This document shows positions 1 to 8,961 of a stretch of DNA of 64,000 nt, in pieces. The notes beneath the pieces were generated by a model. The model searched no databases and had not been told where the DNA came from. It worked only from the letters and a program-made list of their open reading frames with translations. The DNA is from CAZWSX01 sp964636985. Its GTDB lineage: Bacteria > Planctomycetota > Planctomycetia > Pirellulales > Pirellulaceae. Every line of letters begins with the position of its first letter. Position 1 is the first letter of the stretch. Location: contig CAZWSX010000010.1 in assembly GCA_964636985.1 (NCBI GenBank), positions 162,775 to 226,774 on the forward strand. Direction: 5' to 3'. The translations under genes were made by a program, and so were the position numbers.

Positions 1-496
1 GGCACCACTCCAGCGGCTGCAAGTCGGGGATCTTCTTGCTGCTACGAGCGACGGGAATCCGCTTGGCCGGCTGGCCGTCGAGCAGCAGGACCTGGTAGCT
101 CATCCGTTTGGGGCGAGCCCGCCACAGATCGGGGCCGACGCTTTCCCACTCGGTATCGTCAATCGCTACTGAACCATCAAGCGTGGCTCCGTTCCCTTCG
201 ATCGTGAACGGGTATGCGGCGCCGAATCCGCTTTTGTAATACCCCTGAATCGTGACGCACTCGCGGTAGGGCTCGCCGGTATTGGCCAGGACGATGCGGT
301 CGCCAGGCTGCGCCAATTTGATGGCGCGTCCGATGGTTGCTACCGGTCCGGAAAGCTCGCCGGTTGATTCGAAGGTGCGCCCTTCGCGGTGGTCGTCGCC
401 AATCTGGTTGTCGACGAATATATCGGTGGCCCAAGCCGGAGAAGCAATGAGGCCTGCCAAGCCGAACAAACCGACAACCGCGATTTTTCGCAACAT
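1..496 (-). CDS. Secreted right-handed beta-helix protein, N-terminal part (runs off the window)
   Basis: About 165 residues are present and the C-terminal part lies outside the window. The start is the ATG at 496-494. Residues 1-22 are a clear Sec signal peptide (MLRK, then a hydrophobic core ending SPAWA). The mature protein begins DIFVDNQIGDD and continues with GPVATIGRAI, then QPGDRIVLANTGEPYREC and FTIEGNGATLDGS. This is the usual opening of parallel beta-helix (pectate-lyase-like, DUF1565-type) proteins, in which a calculated list of positions is followed by helical rungs. Such proteins are common in planctomycetes and often bind or cleave polysaccharides. No catalytic residues can be judged from this fragment, so only location and fold are proposed. 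Confidence 0.75.
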   Translation of the reverse strand, partial: MLRKIAVVGLFGLAGLIASPAWATDIFVDNQIGDDHREGRTFESTGELSGPVATIGRAIKLAQPGDRIVLANTGEPYRECVTIQGYYKSGFGAAYPFTIEGNGATLDGSVAIDDTEWESVGPDLWRARPKRMSYQVLLLDGQPAKRIPVARSSKKIPDLQPLEWC

Positions 497-618
497 GGGA
501 TCACTTTCGCAAGAATTCCAACGGCGAAAGCATCCATGCTGCGCAACGTCATCCAATGGTTTCGGCCAAGTGCTCGCAAGTCTGCACTGTGACGAACGGG
601 GAACCGATAAATCCGAAG

Positions 619-1416
619 TTAAGGGCTTAAGAACGGAAGTTCCCAACAGGTGGAACGCAGACGGTCGCAGTCGTGACGCGTGATGCAGCCGGTATGCAGG
701 GCTGTCGCGACCAAAACAGCATTGCAACCGGCATCGCGGTATCGGCAACACTCATCGTAGGAGCCAATGCCCCCACCCGCCGCCAATGGCAACTGGGGAT
801 ATCGCTGGTGAATGGCCTCGCATAGCGCGATGGTGGTTCCCCCGCGTGCCTTGCCTACGTCGAAGAGGTCGAGCACGATGACCGACGCAATACCGGCCTG
901 GACGGCACAATCGACAATCTCCAGCGGGTCCGCTTGCTTCCACGAATCGGACGATGCGATGGGGCGGCCCTGTTTGAGATCCAGGCTTAGCACCGGTTGC
1001 AGCCCTGCCGACCGGCAAATCTTGACCATTTCAGGTAAGTCGTCCGGGCAGTGAATACTTTCCGTGCTCAAAACGGGATGGATTGCGCGCGCCGCCGCTC
1101 CCAGGGGAGCCAAAAACTCAGAAAGGCAGGCGGGATCTGCCCATCCCCGATCGAGCAAGAAATAGGGCGTCTTGCTGAAAAGGACATCCAAGTAGGAAGG
1201 CTTTGCGCCGGCCTGACTTTGCCCCGTGATCGCGTCCAGATCCGCGACGTAAATCGCATGATGGAAAACGACTTCACAGAGTCCGTCGAGGACGTCTTCG
1301 AGTCGGCGGCTGTATTTGGCGATGGGACTAAGCCACGGTTGATACGCGTCGCGTTGGCCGCCGATCGCCCGTACGACCTGGCCATTCAGAAGATCGATAA
1401 CAGGGACGACCAGCAT
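619..1416 (-). CDS. HisA-related TIM-barrel protein (COG1411-like)
   Basis: The product has 265 residues. It begins MLVVPVIDLLNGQVVRAIGG, like HisA (ProFAR isomerase), where the Asp of VIDL is catalytic. It ends with a phosphate-binding GGGIGS loop followed by CNAVLVATALHTG. The middle is unlike true HisA and closer to the HisA-related family COG1411 known from methanogens, methylotrophs and planctomycetes. No other his gene adjoins it, so histidine synthesis cannot be assumed. A role near one-carbon (methanopterin) metabolism is a guess from that family distribution. The start ATG at 1416 fits the conserved N-terminus. It is divergent from the uracil-DNA glycosylase gene. Confidence 0.72.
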   Translation of the reverse strand: MLVVPVIDLLNGQVVRAIGGQRDAYQPWLSPIAKYSRRLEDVLDGLCEVVFHHAIYVADLDAITGQSQAGAKPSYLDVLFSKTPYFLLDRGWADPACLSEFLAPLGAAARAIHPVLSTESIHCPDDLPEMVKICRSAGLQPVLSLDLKQGRPIASSDSWKQADPLEIVDCAVQAGIASVIVLDLFDVGKARGGTTIALCEAIHQRYPQLPLAAGGGIGSYDECCRYRDAGCNAVLVATALHTGCITRHDCDRLRSTCWELPFLSP

Positions 1417-1527
1417 GTGCCGACGGTGGCTCGGTAGATCAGGGGGCGACGTTTTCCTTCGATTCGATAAGATAGCGATTGCGAAGAAACGCTGTCCACG
1501 AACGCCATAGTTTACTCTCCCCTGTCC

Positions 1528-2499
1528 ATGCCCTCCTCACCAACCGAAAAAGATCGCTGGCGCTGGGTGCTGTTGCAGCAGTTGGAGTCGTACCGCCGCG
1601 CCGGTCTGGAAACGTTGTTGAAAACGCCGGCCGAAATCGCCGCGGCTCTTGATACGTTCGCGGTGGAGCATCCGGCGATCGAAACGGATGTGGCCGAGGC
1701 CACGGTGGTGGAAACACCCCGGCCGTCGCGGTTTTCCGAGCGGCCGCTTCAACCGCCACCGGCCCGCCCTGCAACATCACCGGCTCGCCCGGCTGCATCG
1801 CCGGCCGCGAGTGACTCCCGTCCCCTAACAAACCCCTCACAGGATACAGACGTGGCCAAACGTGCCTCCAAGGCTTCACGATCGCTCGATTTTGGCGGCG
1901 ACATTCCCAAGACGGATGCAAAGCGTCGTGAAGCGCTCGAAGTAGTGAAGTGCGAAGTCGAAAAATGCACGCTCTGCACGGTGTTGGCCCGCGGTCGCAC
2001 TCAAACTGTCTTCGGCGTGGGGAGTGTCAGGCCACGGATCGCGTTTTTCGGCGAGGCTCCTGGCGCCGACGAAGACCGCCAAGGCGAACCGTTTGTCGGC
2101 AAGGCGGGACAATTGCTCACGAAGATCATCGAAGCCTGTGGGTTCAGGCGGGAAGATGTCTACATCCTGAACGTGCTCAAGTGCCGTCCGCCTGACAACC
2201 GCGTACCGAGCGACGAAGAGACGGAAAACTGCCGGCCGTTTTTCGAGCGGCAGCTTGAGATTCTTCAGCCCGAGTACATCGTGTGCGTGGGGGCTACGCC
2301 GATGCGAGCGCTCCTGAAGACGAACGTCGCGGTAGGCAAGATGCGGCAGAAGTTCCACTCGTGGAACAACGCTAAGGTTGTCGTGACGTACCACCCGGCG
2401 TATTTGCTGCGCAATCCAGACGCCAAGAAATACGTTTGGGACGATATGAAGATGATGCTGGGGGATATGGGACTCGAAATCCCGAAGCGGACCAGCTAG
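1528..2499 (+). CDS. udg: Uracil-DNA glycosylase, family 4 (Fe-S)
   Basis: The product has 323 residues. It removes uracil from DNA and starts base-excision repair. Residues 1-135 are a variable Pro/Ala-rich extension that most family 4 enzymes lack. The catalytic domain follows: C147xxC150 and then C219 and C235, spaced as in the four-cysteine 4Fe-4S site, motif GEAPGADEDRQG at 175-186, and the HPAYLL motif near the C-terminus. These features separate it from Ung (family 1). The ATG at 1528 is the first good start. If a later start were used the domain would still be complete. The gene meets the DUF1570 gene tail to tail with no spacer. Confidence 0.92.
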   Translation: MPSSPTEKDRWRWVLLQQLESYRRAGLETLLKTPAEIAAALDTFAVEHPAIETDVAEATVVETPRPSRFSERPLQPPPARPATSPARPAASPAASDSRPLTNPSQDTDVAKRASKASRSLDFGGDIPKTDAKRREALEVVKCEVEKCTLCTVLARGRTQTVFGVGSVRPRIAFFGEAPGADEDRQGEPFVGKAGQLLTKIIEACGFRREDVYILNVLKCRPPDNRVPSDEETENCRPFFERQLEILQPEYIVCVGATPMRALLKTNVAVGKMRQKFHSWNNAKVVVTYHPAYLLRNPDAKKYVWDDMKMMLGDMGLEIPKRTS

Positions 2500-3663
2500 T
2501 CAGTCGACCTTCTGCATGACCTTGATGAAATCGGCGTCGAATTTCTCTAAATCGTCGCCGAAGAAGCGTTTGAATTCGGCGACCCGCTCTTCGGGCGTTT
2601 GCTCCTCCAGGGCCGGATATTCCGAGAGGCGTTTGAGGTACTCCACGTACTTGGCGCCGCGCGACTTGAACAGGAAGTAGTTGAGCGCCCACGCTTCGGC
2701 ATAAGCGGCGGTAGCTGTATCGGGCGAGCGGAGCCGATCGTCGCTGGTGAGGATCGTCAGCAGCGAGTCCTTTGGACGCCGCGGCAAATAGCGGTGAAAC
2801 TGCACGAGGTTGAATCGATTCACGCCGCCGATGCTTCGCCAGCCCTTGGTGTTCTTGAGGTCGGGCGTTTCGAAGTAAACGGCCAGACCTTCGCTGACCC
2901 AAAACGGGATCGCGGCGTAACGAGTTTGCAGGCCAGTGTTGTAGGCGAGTTGATGGGTGGCCTCGTGAACGATAGTGGCGACATTGCGTTCTGCCGAGGG
3001 CTGCGAAAGAACTTGCTGAATGCGCTCGGAAGTGGACGCTCGTTGTCCGTTGGCTGCACCTTCGACGCCCGTCAAGTCGAACGTGGTGACGTGGTTGGTT
3101 CGGAGGCTGTAGTAGCCGATGATCGAATCGACTTCTCCACCCAACTCGCGTGTTGCATGGAGCTTGTACGACTCCGCACTGTCGAACACCAAGACCACGA
3201 GCGGGAGTTCCGGATCGTGGAGCTTGATGCCACGTTTGGTCCAGAAGTTGAAGAACGCGCCGTAAAGCCGTTCGTAGAGTCCGCCGACCCATTTTGCGTA
3301 AACGAACGAGGTGTTGTAGCAAATCGTGTAGTGGGCCGTGTGGTGGACGCGAAAGTCTTGAGGCAGCTTCGACAGCAATTGGGAATCGAGATCGGCCTGG
3401 CCCAGTGGAGCGAAGGGCTTCTCGTCCTTCTCTCGTTCTAAGAGATCGGGCCCTTCGATGGGCCAAAGTTCGCCGTCGCTTGCAAGCAGCAAGACGCCGC
3501 CGTCTTGCGCTTCGACGAGAATCTTGCCGGCTAGTTTTCGCTCGACGCCGCCGTCTTTGATCGTCAGGATATCGACCGCAACGGCCTCGCCAACGCAGAC
3601 CACAACCAGCCACATTGCCAAAGCAATGGAGGTCGAGCGAACTGCGACGTACGACTGCCCCAT
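2500..3663 (-). CDS. DUF1570 family secreted protein with HEATH metallopeptidase motif
   Basis: The product has 387 residues from the ATG at 3663. A GTG 14 codons upstream is also in frame, but the ATG places a normal signal peptide (RSTSIALAMWLVVVCVGEAVA) at the N-terminus. The mature part has a small beta-rich region, then the DUF1570 domain with IVHEATHQLAYNTG followed by FWVSEGLAVYFE. These match the gluzincin pattern HExxH plus a downstream Glu. The family is abundant in planctomycetes and its substrate is unknown. Peptidase activity is inferred from the motif. The gene ends exactly where the uracil-DNA glycosylase gene ends, on the opposite strand. Confidence 0.85.
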   Translation of the reverse strand: MGQSYVAVRSTSIALAMWLVVVCVGEAVAVDILTIKDGGVERKLAGKILVEAQDGGVLLLASDGELWPIEGPDLLEREKDEKPFAPLGQADLDSQLLSKLPQDFRVHHTAHYTICYNTSFVYAKWVGGLYERLYGAFFNFWTKRGIKLHDPELPLVVLVFDSAESYKLHATRELGGEVDSIIGYYSLRTNHVTTFDLTGVEGAANGQRASTSERIQQVLSQPSAERNVATIVHEATHQLAYNTGLQTRYAAIPFWVSEGLAVYFETPDLKNTKGWRSIGGVNRFNLVQFHRYLPRRPKDSLLTILTSDDRLRSPDTATAAYAEAWALNYFLFKSRGAKYVEYLKRLSEYPALEEQTPEERVAEFKRFFGDDLEKFDADFIKVMQKVD

Positions 3664-3797
3664 GTGGTCCAACTTTCGATGGTAGCGTGGCGCCGCGCCA
3701 TTCACCTGGCGACGGCCTTCTAACGCCAGTTTACGCCTTAATCCGAATTGCCGAGAGATGAATCATTCGGTTTTTCGGGGCGTTTCGAACGAATTCG

Positions 3798-4589
3798 TTA
3801 TGAAACGCCGCGTTTTTTCAGCACCACCACGATGTCGCTCATTTCGTCGTCGAGCGCGAGTGGCTGGTCGATCTCGTACCAAAAATCGAACGTGTCGCAC
3901 AGTTCGAGTCGTGGTTCGCTCGCGAGAAGTCGCTTGAACTGCTTCGCGTTGTATCGCCGGAGGGTGAAGTCGGAACGGATGCGAAATTCGCCGGCTGGCT
4001 TGCGTACCAGCAGCGATAGCCGCAGCGTTTCTAACCGCTTAAGGCGATCTGTCGAAAGAACGCGAAGCGTCGCAGTCAGACAAGTCTTTCCGCTCGCCGC
4101 CTTCCAACGTTCGCACGATTCGTCCGAGGCATCGTCGGGCAACAAATGCAGCCCCAAGATCAACAAACCGCCCGGACGCAGAGCATCGGCCGTTGAACGC
4201 AAGAATCCCTTGGCGGCAGACTCGGTAAGCAGATGCCGAAACGAATTGAAGGTGCAAACAACGGCATCGACAGGCCGAGGCGTTTTGAACGACGCCATGT
4301 CTCCCTGCCAGAGCCTGGCTGCAAGCTTTTTCCGTTTGAGGCGCGCGGCGGTGAACTCCAGCATCCGCTGGTTGGCATCGAAGCCGAGCGTTTCAAACTT
4401 GCGCGAGGCGAGGGCCTCGATCAGTCGACCGCTTCCGCAGGCTGGCTCGACGACGCGGCGGACGGGACCGGTGGCGTATTTGTCGAACGCAGCCTTGAGA
4501 AACGCGATTTCATCGGCCGTTTCCGATACGAAGGCCAGATCGAAGTACTTGGGGTAGTCGTACCAATCGACAATTTGAGGCTTGGCCAC
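3798..4589 (-). CDS. Class I SAM-dependent methyltransferase
   Basis: The product has 263 residues from a GTG start (MAKPQIVDWYDYPKYFDLAF). SAM-binding motif I is VVEPACGSGRLIEALA, motif II is TLGFDANQRML, and a GDMASF / DAVVCTFNSFRHL stretch follows, then ALRPGGLLILGLHLL. This is a complete Rossmann methyltransferase of the methyltransferase-25 type. The substrate cannot be told from sequence, and the WYDYP opening is typical of a planctomycete subgroup without known function. It stands alone between the DUF1570 and HEAT-repeat genes, all on the minus strand, with spacers near 100 bases. Confidence 0.85.
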   Translation of the reverse strand: MAKPQIVDWYDYPKYFDLAFVSETADEIAFLKAAFDKYATGPVRRVVEPACGSGRLIEALASRKFETLGFDANQRMLEFTAARLKRKKLAARLWQGDMASFKTPRPVDAVVCTFNSFRHLLTESAAKGFLRSTADALRPGGLLILGLHLLPDDASDESCERWKAASGKTCLTATLRVLSTDRLKRLETLRLSLLVRKPAGEFRIRSDFTLRRYNAKQFKRLLASEPRLELCDTFDFWYEIDQPLALDDEMSDIVVVLKKRGVS

Positions 4590-4699
4590 GATCGAACGAC
4601 CTAATGAATCCAGTAGCTCGGCAAAATGCTTTTAGAAAGCGATTCGATCCATCCTAGTCGGAATCGCAGTCGACGTCGTTGCGGCGGAGATTCGGCTTC

Positions 4700-5422
4700 T
4701 TAGAAGTACCACAAGTCGCGAACATTTTCGCTGACAAGCGGGCGCTCCGCCTGGGCGGGATCTTGGCCTTCGAGATACTCGCGCCATTTGTCGGCGTTGA
4801 CGCCGAAGTACTTACCGGTGACCGATTCCAGTGAATGAACGGCGGCAAACTGCAGGCCGGCATCGCGATCGTCGAGAGCCACGGCGAGGGCCTTCTCGAC
4901 TTCCTGATTTTTGGGAAACCTTCCGAGTTGCTTTACAGCTTCGATTCGAACGTCGAGGCTTTCGTCCTTGGTAACGACTCCGGCCAAGGCTTCGACCGCA
5001 ACCGAAGGCGATTGGTTAGCCAGTGCGCGGCAGGCTTCGATTCGCACGTGATCGTCGGTGTCTTGAAGCGCGGCTTTGAGGCCTTCGGCTGTTTCGGTCT
5101 TCGTCAGGCTACCCAGCAGTTGCACCATGTGGGCGCGCAGCACGGGGCTTTTCTCGTCTTGCATTGCTTGCAGCGTATCGGCGGCGAGTTTGCGTTGCTG
5201 CTCGGCCCCCAACTGGCCCGCTTGCTTGATTTGAGCGACGATGCGGTCGCGCTTGATGTAGTAGTGGCTGGCGTAAGCGTCGTCGGCGTCCCATTCCTTG
5301 CGGATGTAGGGGTTCCACCTGCCGAAGCCGTTGAAGGGCCCCTCCATGCATCCCAACGAGGGGACGATCGTCACGGCGAGGACGAGCAACCAGCAACGTT
5401 GGTAGGCAACGCGGGCGTTCAA
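4700..5422 (-). CDS. HEAT-repeat lipoprotein
   Basis: The product has 240 residues if translation begins at the TTG at 5422, which has a GGAG nine bases upstream. The frame is open to 5512, but the shorter start puts a standard lipobox (VPSLGC, Cys about residue 25) right after one hydrophobic stretch, so export and lipid attachment are likely. The remainder is four to five degenerate HEAT / PBS-lyase-like repeats, each about 31 residues (for example DDHVRIEACRALAN and SLDVRIEAVKQLG). Such proteins act as scaffolds. No partner is evident from the neighbours. Confidence 0.78.
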   Translation of the reverse strand: MNARVAYQRCWLLVLAVTIVPSLGCMEGPFNGFGRWNPYIRKEWDADDAYASHYYIKRDRIVAQIKQAGQLGAEQQRKLAADTLQAMQDEKSPVLRAHMVQLLGSLTKTETAEGLKAALQDTDDHVRIEACRALANQSPSVAVEALAGVVTKDESLDVRIEAVKQLGRFPKNQEVEKALAVALDDRDAGLQFAAVHSLESVTGKYFGVNADKWREYLEGQDPAQAERPLVSENVRDLWYF

Positions 5423-5550
5423 GGAGGGCGGCTCCGGCGGAATCGCGGCGCAACAAGGAAGTGGGTCGAAACGGTGACGGCGAAAACTATCGCGCGCGGC
5501 ACCGCATCGCAATGTCGACTTCTACTCCAAATCGCCTTTCTGGGTGGTCG

Positions 5551-5565
5551 TGCTGTCAGACAGCA
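5551..5565. repeat. 15-base perfect inverted repeat in the divergent intergenic region
   Basis: TGCTGTC and GACAGCA flank a single A, between the HEAT lipoprotein gene (minus) and the lipase-like gene (plus). The symmetry and divergent position would suit a dimeric regulator, but no known operator is matched. Confidence 0.3.
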
Positions 5566-5692
5566 TCAGCACTGCTAGCTGGGTGAATGCATCGGCGATG
5601 GCTCGATTGACCATCGCCACGCCCGTCCGTAATCTACTCGCCGCGATCGTGCGCGCAGGCGTTCGTATTCATTCACTTGAGCCCAAAAGCCG

Positions 5693-7795
5693 ATGTCTCT
5701 CGTTCCAGCAACTCGAACCTTACGGCCGCGCGAATCGCGCGCCGCCGGAAGGTGCTGGACAGGAACGCGCTTCTGGGCCGTCGCGTTCGTCGCGTGCTGC
5801 CTGCTCGCGTCGGGCTGTCAGTCGTTGGGTTACGTGTCGGTGCGTCGCGCGCCGAAGGACCCTTTGGCGGGCACGCTTCAATTGGTTTCTTACAGCGGGC
5901 CGAAACCATCGCCGCGGACGGAGCAGTTGCTACGTCGATACGCGCTGACTGATGTGCAGGGCCAGCGCCCCGAGGCCGCTCTGCAACAATTGCTCGACTA
6001 CGCGCAGCGCGAGCCGACGCCCGAGAAGTTCTACTCGTGTGCCGAGCTTGCTTACGTTATGGCGAAACGGGCCGACGGCAAGCGGAATCACGAGGACGCC
6101 GTCGACTACTACGCGATCGCCGTGGCGAATGCTTACGACTACCTCACGTCGGCGCAGTTCGACGAGGTTCGCAACCCGTACGACCCCGAGTTTCGCCAGG
6201 CATGCGACATCTATAACGGTGCGCTCGAAGGAGTGCTGCGGATCGCCAATAAGAACGGCGCCTTGGTGCCGGGCAAAGTGCACACCATCAACACGCCTAA
6301 GCGGAAGTTCGAGATCGACATTGTCTCGCACAATTCGTGGCCGGCCGAGGACATCGAACGGCTTGAGTTTGTGAACGACTACCAGGTCGAGGGGGGACTT
6401 AAGAACCACTACCACACGTTTGGTTTGGGAGTTCCGCTAATCGCTGTCCGCAAGCGCTACAAACCCGATCACATGGCCGAAGAGCGGTTCTACCCGCCGG
6501 GGCTCAGCTTCGCTACGACGGCGTTCTTGCGCGTATCACCGCGTCATTCCCGCGAGAATGCGGGCGTGAGCCGCTGCTCGCTGGAACTGATCGATCCACT
6601 GTGGGCAAGCGACATCGATGTGCAGGGGAGGCGAATTCCGCTCGAGACCGATCTCACGACGCCGCTGGCGTTCTTCTTGCAGAACCCGGCGCTCGCGAAA
6701 CGAACCGATCCGACGCTGGGGCTGTTTCGCCCGCAGGCGGTCTCGGACATCAAAGGGATGTACATGATCGAGCCGTACGATCCCAACCGGATTCCGGTGG
6801 TGATGGTGCACGGCCTCTGGTCGAACCCGCTGACGTGGATGGAAATGTTCAACGACTTGCGAGCCTTTCCGGAGCTTCGCAACCGCTACCAGTTTTGGTT
6901 CTACCTCTATCCGACAGGGCAGCCGTTTTGGAACAGCGCCGCTGATTTGCGAGACTCGCTCGACCAAGTTCGCGGGCTGATTGATCCGGAGCATCAACAC
7001 CGCTTGTGCGACGAAATGGTGCTGGTCGGGCATAGCATGGGCGGACTTGTTTCGCGGATGCAAACGATCGAGAGCACCGATGCCTTCTGGCACCTGGTTA
7101 GCGACCGGCCGCTGACGGAGTTCGACATCGACGACAAAACTCGCCAGCAACTCAAGCGGACGCTGTACTTTCACCCCAACCAATCGGTCAAGCGCGTGGT
7201 TACGATTGCCACACCGCACCGCGGCAGCGACTTTGCCAACGAGTACACGCGGTTCCTGGGGCGAAGCTTGATTCGCGTTCCCGAGATGCTGGCCGACGTC
7301 AATAAAACGCTACTGCAAAAAAACAAGAGCGCAATCCGCGACTCGGCCTTCCTCGACTGCAATACCAGCCTCGATTCGCTGTCGCCGCAGTCGCCGGTGT
7401 TCGGTGCGATGGTTGGGGCGCCGCGAGCCGCTTGGGTGAAGTACCACAACATCGTGGGCGTGCTCGACGAATCGTCGTGGGACTTGCAACGCGAAGTAGG
7501 CGACGGCGTGGTCTCCAAAGAGAGCGCCCACGCAGACGACGCGCAAAGCGAGATCTACGTGAACTCGGAGCACTCGAGCGTCCATCGTCATCCGCGGGCG
7601 GTGCTCGAGGTTCGCCGCATTCTTTTGGACCATTGGAACGAGGTGTCGCGGAACCGTTTGGGGCCGCCGGGGATCAACGCATTGCCCGGTCCCGCGCAGG
7701 CCACTCCCCTGCCCGGCCCTAACGGCACGCTGAGGCCCGAGGAGCTGCCGCCGCCGTTTGACGATGAACCGTCACCGAGCGACTTGAATCGCTAG
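5693..7795 (+). CDS. Lipase/esterase-like alpha/beta-hydrolase lipoprotein
   Basis: The product has 700 residues. The N-terminus carries a hydrophobic stretch ending LLASGCQ, a lipobox with Cys at about residue 42, so the protein is predicted to be a lipoprotein. A helical region of about 250 residues precedes the alpha/beta-hydrolase domain. That domain shows the oxyanion-region motif VMVHGLWSNPLTW, the nucleophile elbow LVGHSMGG (Ser about 448), and TIATPHRGSDFAN. This is the pattern of bacterial triacylglycerol lipases and of thioesterase/PGAP1-like proteins. The C-terminal 50 residues are Pro-rich. Hydrolysis of an ester lipid at the cell envelope is likely, but the exact substrate is unknown. 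The 3' end faces a cyanophycinase-like gene across a long palindrome. Confidence 0.85.
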   Translation: MSLVPATRTLRPRESRAAGRCWTGTRFWAVAFVACCLLASGCQSLGYVSVRRAPKDPLAGTLQLVSYSGPKPSPRTEQLLRRYALTDVQGQRPEAALQQLLDYAQREPTPEKFYSCAELAYVMAKRADGKRNHEDAVDYYAIAVANAYDYLTSAQFDEVRNPYDPEFRQACDIYNGALEGVLRIANKNGALVPGKVHTINTPKRKFEIDIVSHNSWPAEDIERLEFVNDYQVEGGLKNHYHTFGLGVPLIAVRKRYKPDHMAEERFYPPGLSFATTAFLRVSPRHSRENAGVSRCSLELIDPLWASDIDVQGRRIPLETDLTTPLAFFLQNPALAKRTDPTLGLFRPQAVSDIKGMYMIEPYDPNRIPVVMVHGLWSNPLTWMEMFNDLRAFPELRNRYQFWFYLYPTGQPFWNSAADLRDSLDQVRGLIDPEHQHRLCDEMVLVGHSMGGLVSRMQTIESTDAFWHLVSDRPLTEFDIDDKTRQQLKRTLYFHPNQSVKRVVTIATPHRGSDFANEYTRFLGRSLIRVPEMLADVNKTLLQKNKSAIRDSAFLDCNTSLDSLSPQSPVFGAMVGAPRAAWVKYHNIVGVLDESSWDLQREVGDGVVSKESAHADDAQSEIYVNSEHSSVHRHPRAVLEVRRILLDHWNEVSRNRLGPPGINALPGPAQATPLPGPNGTLRPEELPPPFDDEPSPSDLNR

Positions 7796-7816
7796 AGTCG
7801 ATGGACTGCACTAGAT

Positions 7817-7853
7817 GGGTGGCACTGGCGTCTTTTGGACGCCAGTGCCACCC
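7817..7853. repeat. Palindromic repeat family C, copy 1 (16-bp perfect stem)
   Basis: Arms 7817-7832 and 7838-7853 are perfect reverse complements (GGGTGGCACTGGCGTC) with a TTTTG loop. It sits between two convergent genes. A second, partly decayed copy lies at 60824-60855. It could end transcription from both sides, although no T-run follows. Confidence 0.9.
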
Positions 7854-7874
7854 AACGCGTTGCGCCAACGTGGC

Positions 7875-8813
7875 TTACTCCCAAGCCAAGAGATCGTCGA
7901 CCGCCAGGCGCGATGTGATCGGCTCCTTGCCGGTTCGCACGCCGTCGAGGGTACATTCGTCGCCGTGCTTGAGAATGGCGAAGTGTGGGACTGCTTCGCC
8001 GTAGGCAGGCGTCACCGCGCAGACGTAGCTATCGCCGATCACGATTACTTTTCCGCGATTGACGGCGACCACGAGCGCCGTCCCTTCGTCGACGCCAAAG
8101 CCGGTGACGCCGGGATACTTCGCAAGCATCGAGTGCATCCGCTGCAAGCGATTGCGCCGCAGGAAGTGCTGGTCGACGATCGAATTGGGTAGCAAGTCGA
8201 AGCCCGCGGATTCGATCGCGACATCCTTGCCGTGCTCGATCATGCGCTTGCTCATGATGGCTGCGCCGGCGGAGGTTCCGCCAACCACGCCGCCGCGCTG
8301 GACCACCTGGCGAATCTTGTCTTCGACGACTGTGCCCACATACTTGGCTGCCGAGATCCGCTGCTCTCCGCCGGTGAGCCAGACGGCGGTAGCGCTATCG
8401 AGCGGCTTTGAGAATTCGGGTTGGGAGGCTTCGTCGCGTGATGTAGCGTAGAGAACATCGACGGTCGTGGCCCCTTGTTGGTGCCACCACTGTTTGAGCT
8501 CTTCGATATCGCCGGCGCTCGCTTCATAGGCAGGGACCACGACGAGCCGTGATTTGCTTCCGCCTGCCAAGGCGATGAAGGTGGAGAGGACTTCGGGGGA
8601 CATGCGTCCGCCACCGCAGATCATCAGCGTTCCGCCGCTAAAACGCTGCACGACTTCCAGATCGGTCGGCGGGATCTGGTCGCTTTGATACTGAATCCAC
8701 GCCCGCGCTGTCAGCGAGACGAGCAGCGAACTAAGTGCGACACCCCACACGAGCCATCGACGAACACTCAAGCCGTTAAACGAAAAGGCGCGAAACGAAA
8801 AGAGACGAGACAT
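7875..8813 (-). CDS. Cyanophycinase-like exported S51 peptidase
   Basis: The product has 312 residues. A long N-terminal signal sequence (about residues 1-38, ending TARA) predicts export. The S51 core is clear: GGTLMICGGGRMS, then WLTGGEQ (about 146-151), and GGTSAGAA with nucleophile Ser 181, then the DQHFLRRNR stretch typical of cyanophycinases. Known members cut cyanophycin (poly-Asp-Arg) to dipeptides. Extracellular versions, as here, are scavenging enzymes. No cyanophycin synthetase is in the window, so a different peptide substrate is possible. It is convergent with the lipase-like gene. Confidence 0.87.
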   Translation of the reverse strand: MSRLFSFRAFSFNGLSVRRWLVWGVALSSLLVSLTARAWIQYQSDQIPPTDLEVVQRFSGGTLMICGGGRMSPEVLSTFIALAGGSKSRLVVVPAYEASAGDIEELKQWWHQQGATTVDVLYATSRDEASQPEFSKPLDSATAVWLTGGEQRISAAKYVGTVVEDKIRQVVQRGGVVGGTSAGAAIMSKRMIEHGKDVAIESAGFDLLPNSIVDQHFLRRNRLQRMHSMLAKYPGVTGFGVDEGTALVVAVNRGKVIVIGDSYVCAVTPAYGEAVPHFAILKHGDECTLDGVRTGKEPITSRLAVDDLLAWE

Positions 8814-8961
8814 AGACGAGCTTTCCAGGAGAAGAGGAGAGGCGCACCGGCGCCCGTTGGAAAGGACTTCGCGCTCATTCTAAGCACGAAAAAGGGGGCT
8901 TTCCAACACTAATTTCCTGGAACGATCTGCCGCGATTCGGCTTGAACCGCGGAGGGCAAAA

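Noticed and set aside
1439..1921. A 160-codon minus-strand frame overlapping the uracil-DNA glycosylase start
   Set aside because: It overlaps the well-supported glycosylase gene. The product is Arg/Pro-rich without a motif and there is no good ribosome site.
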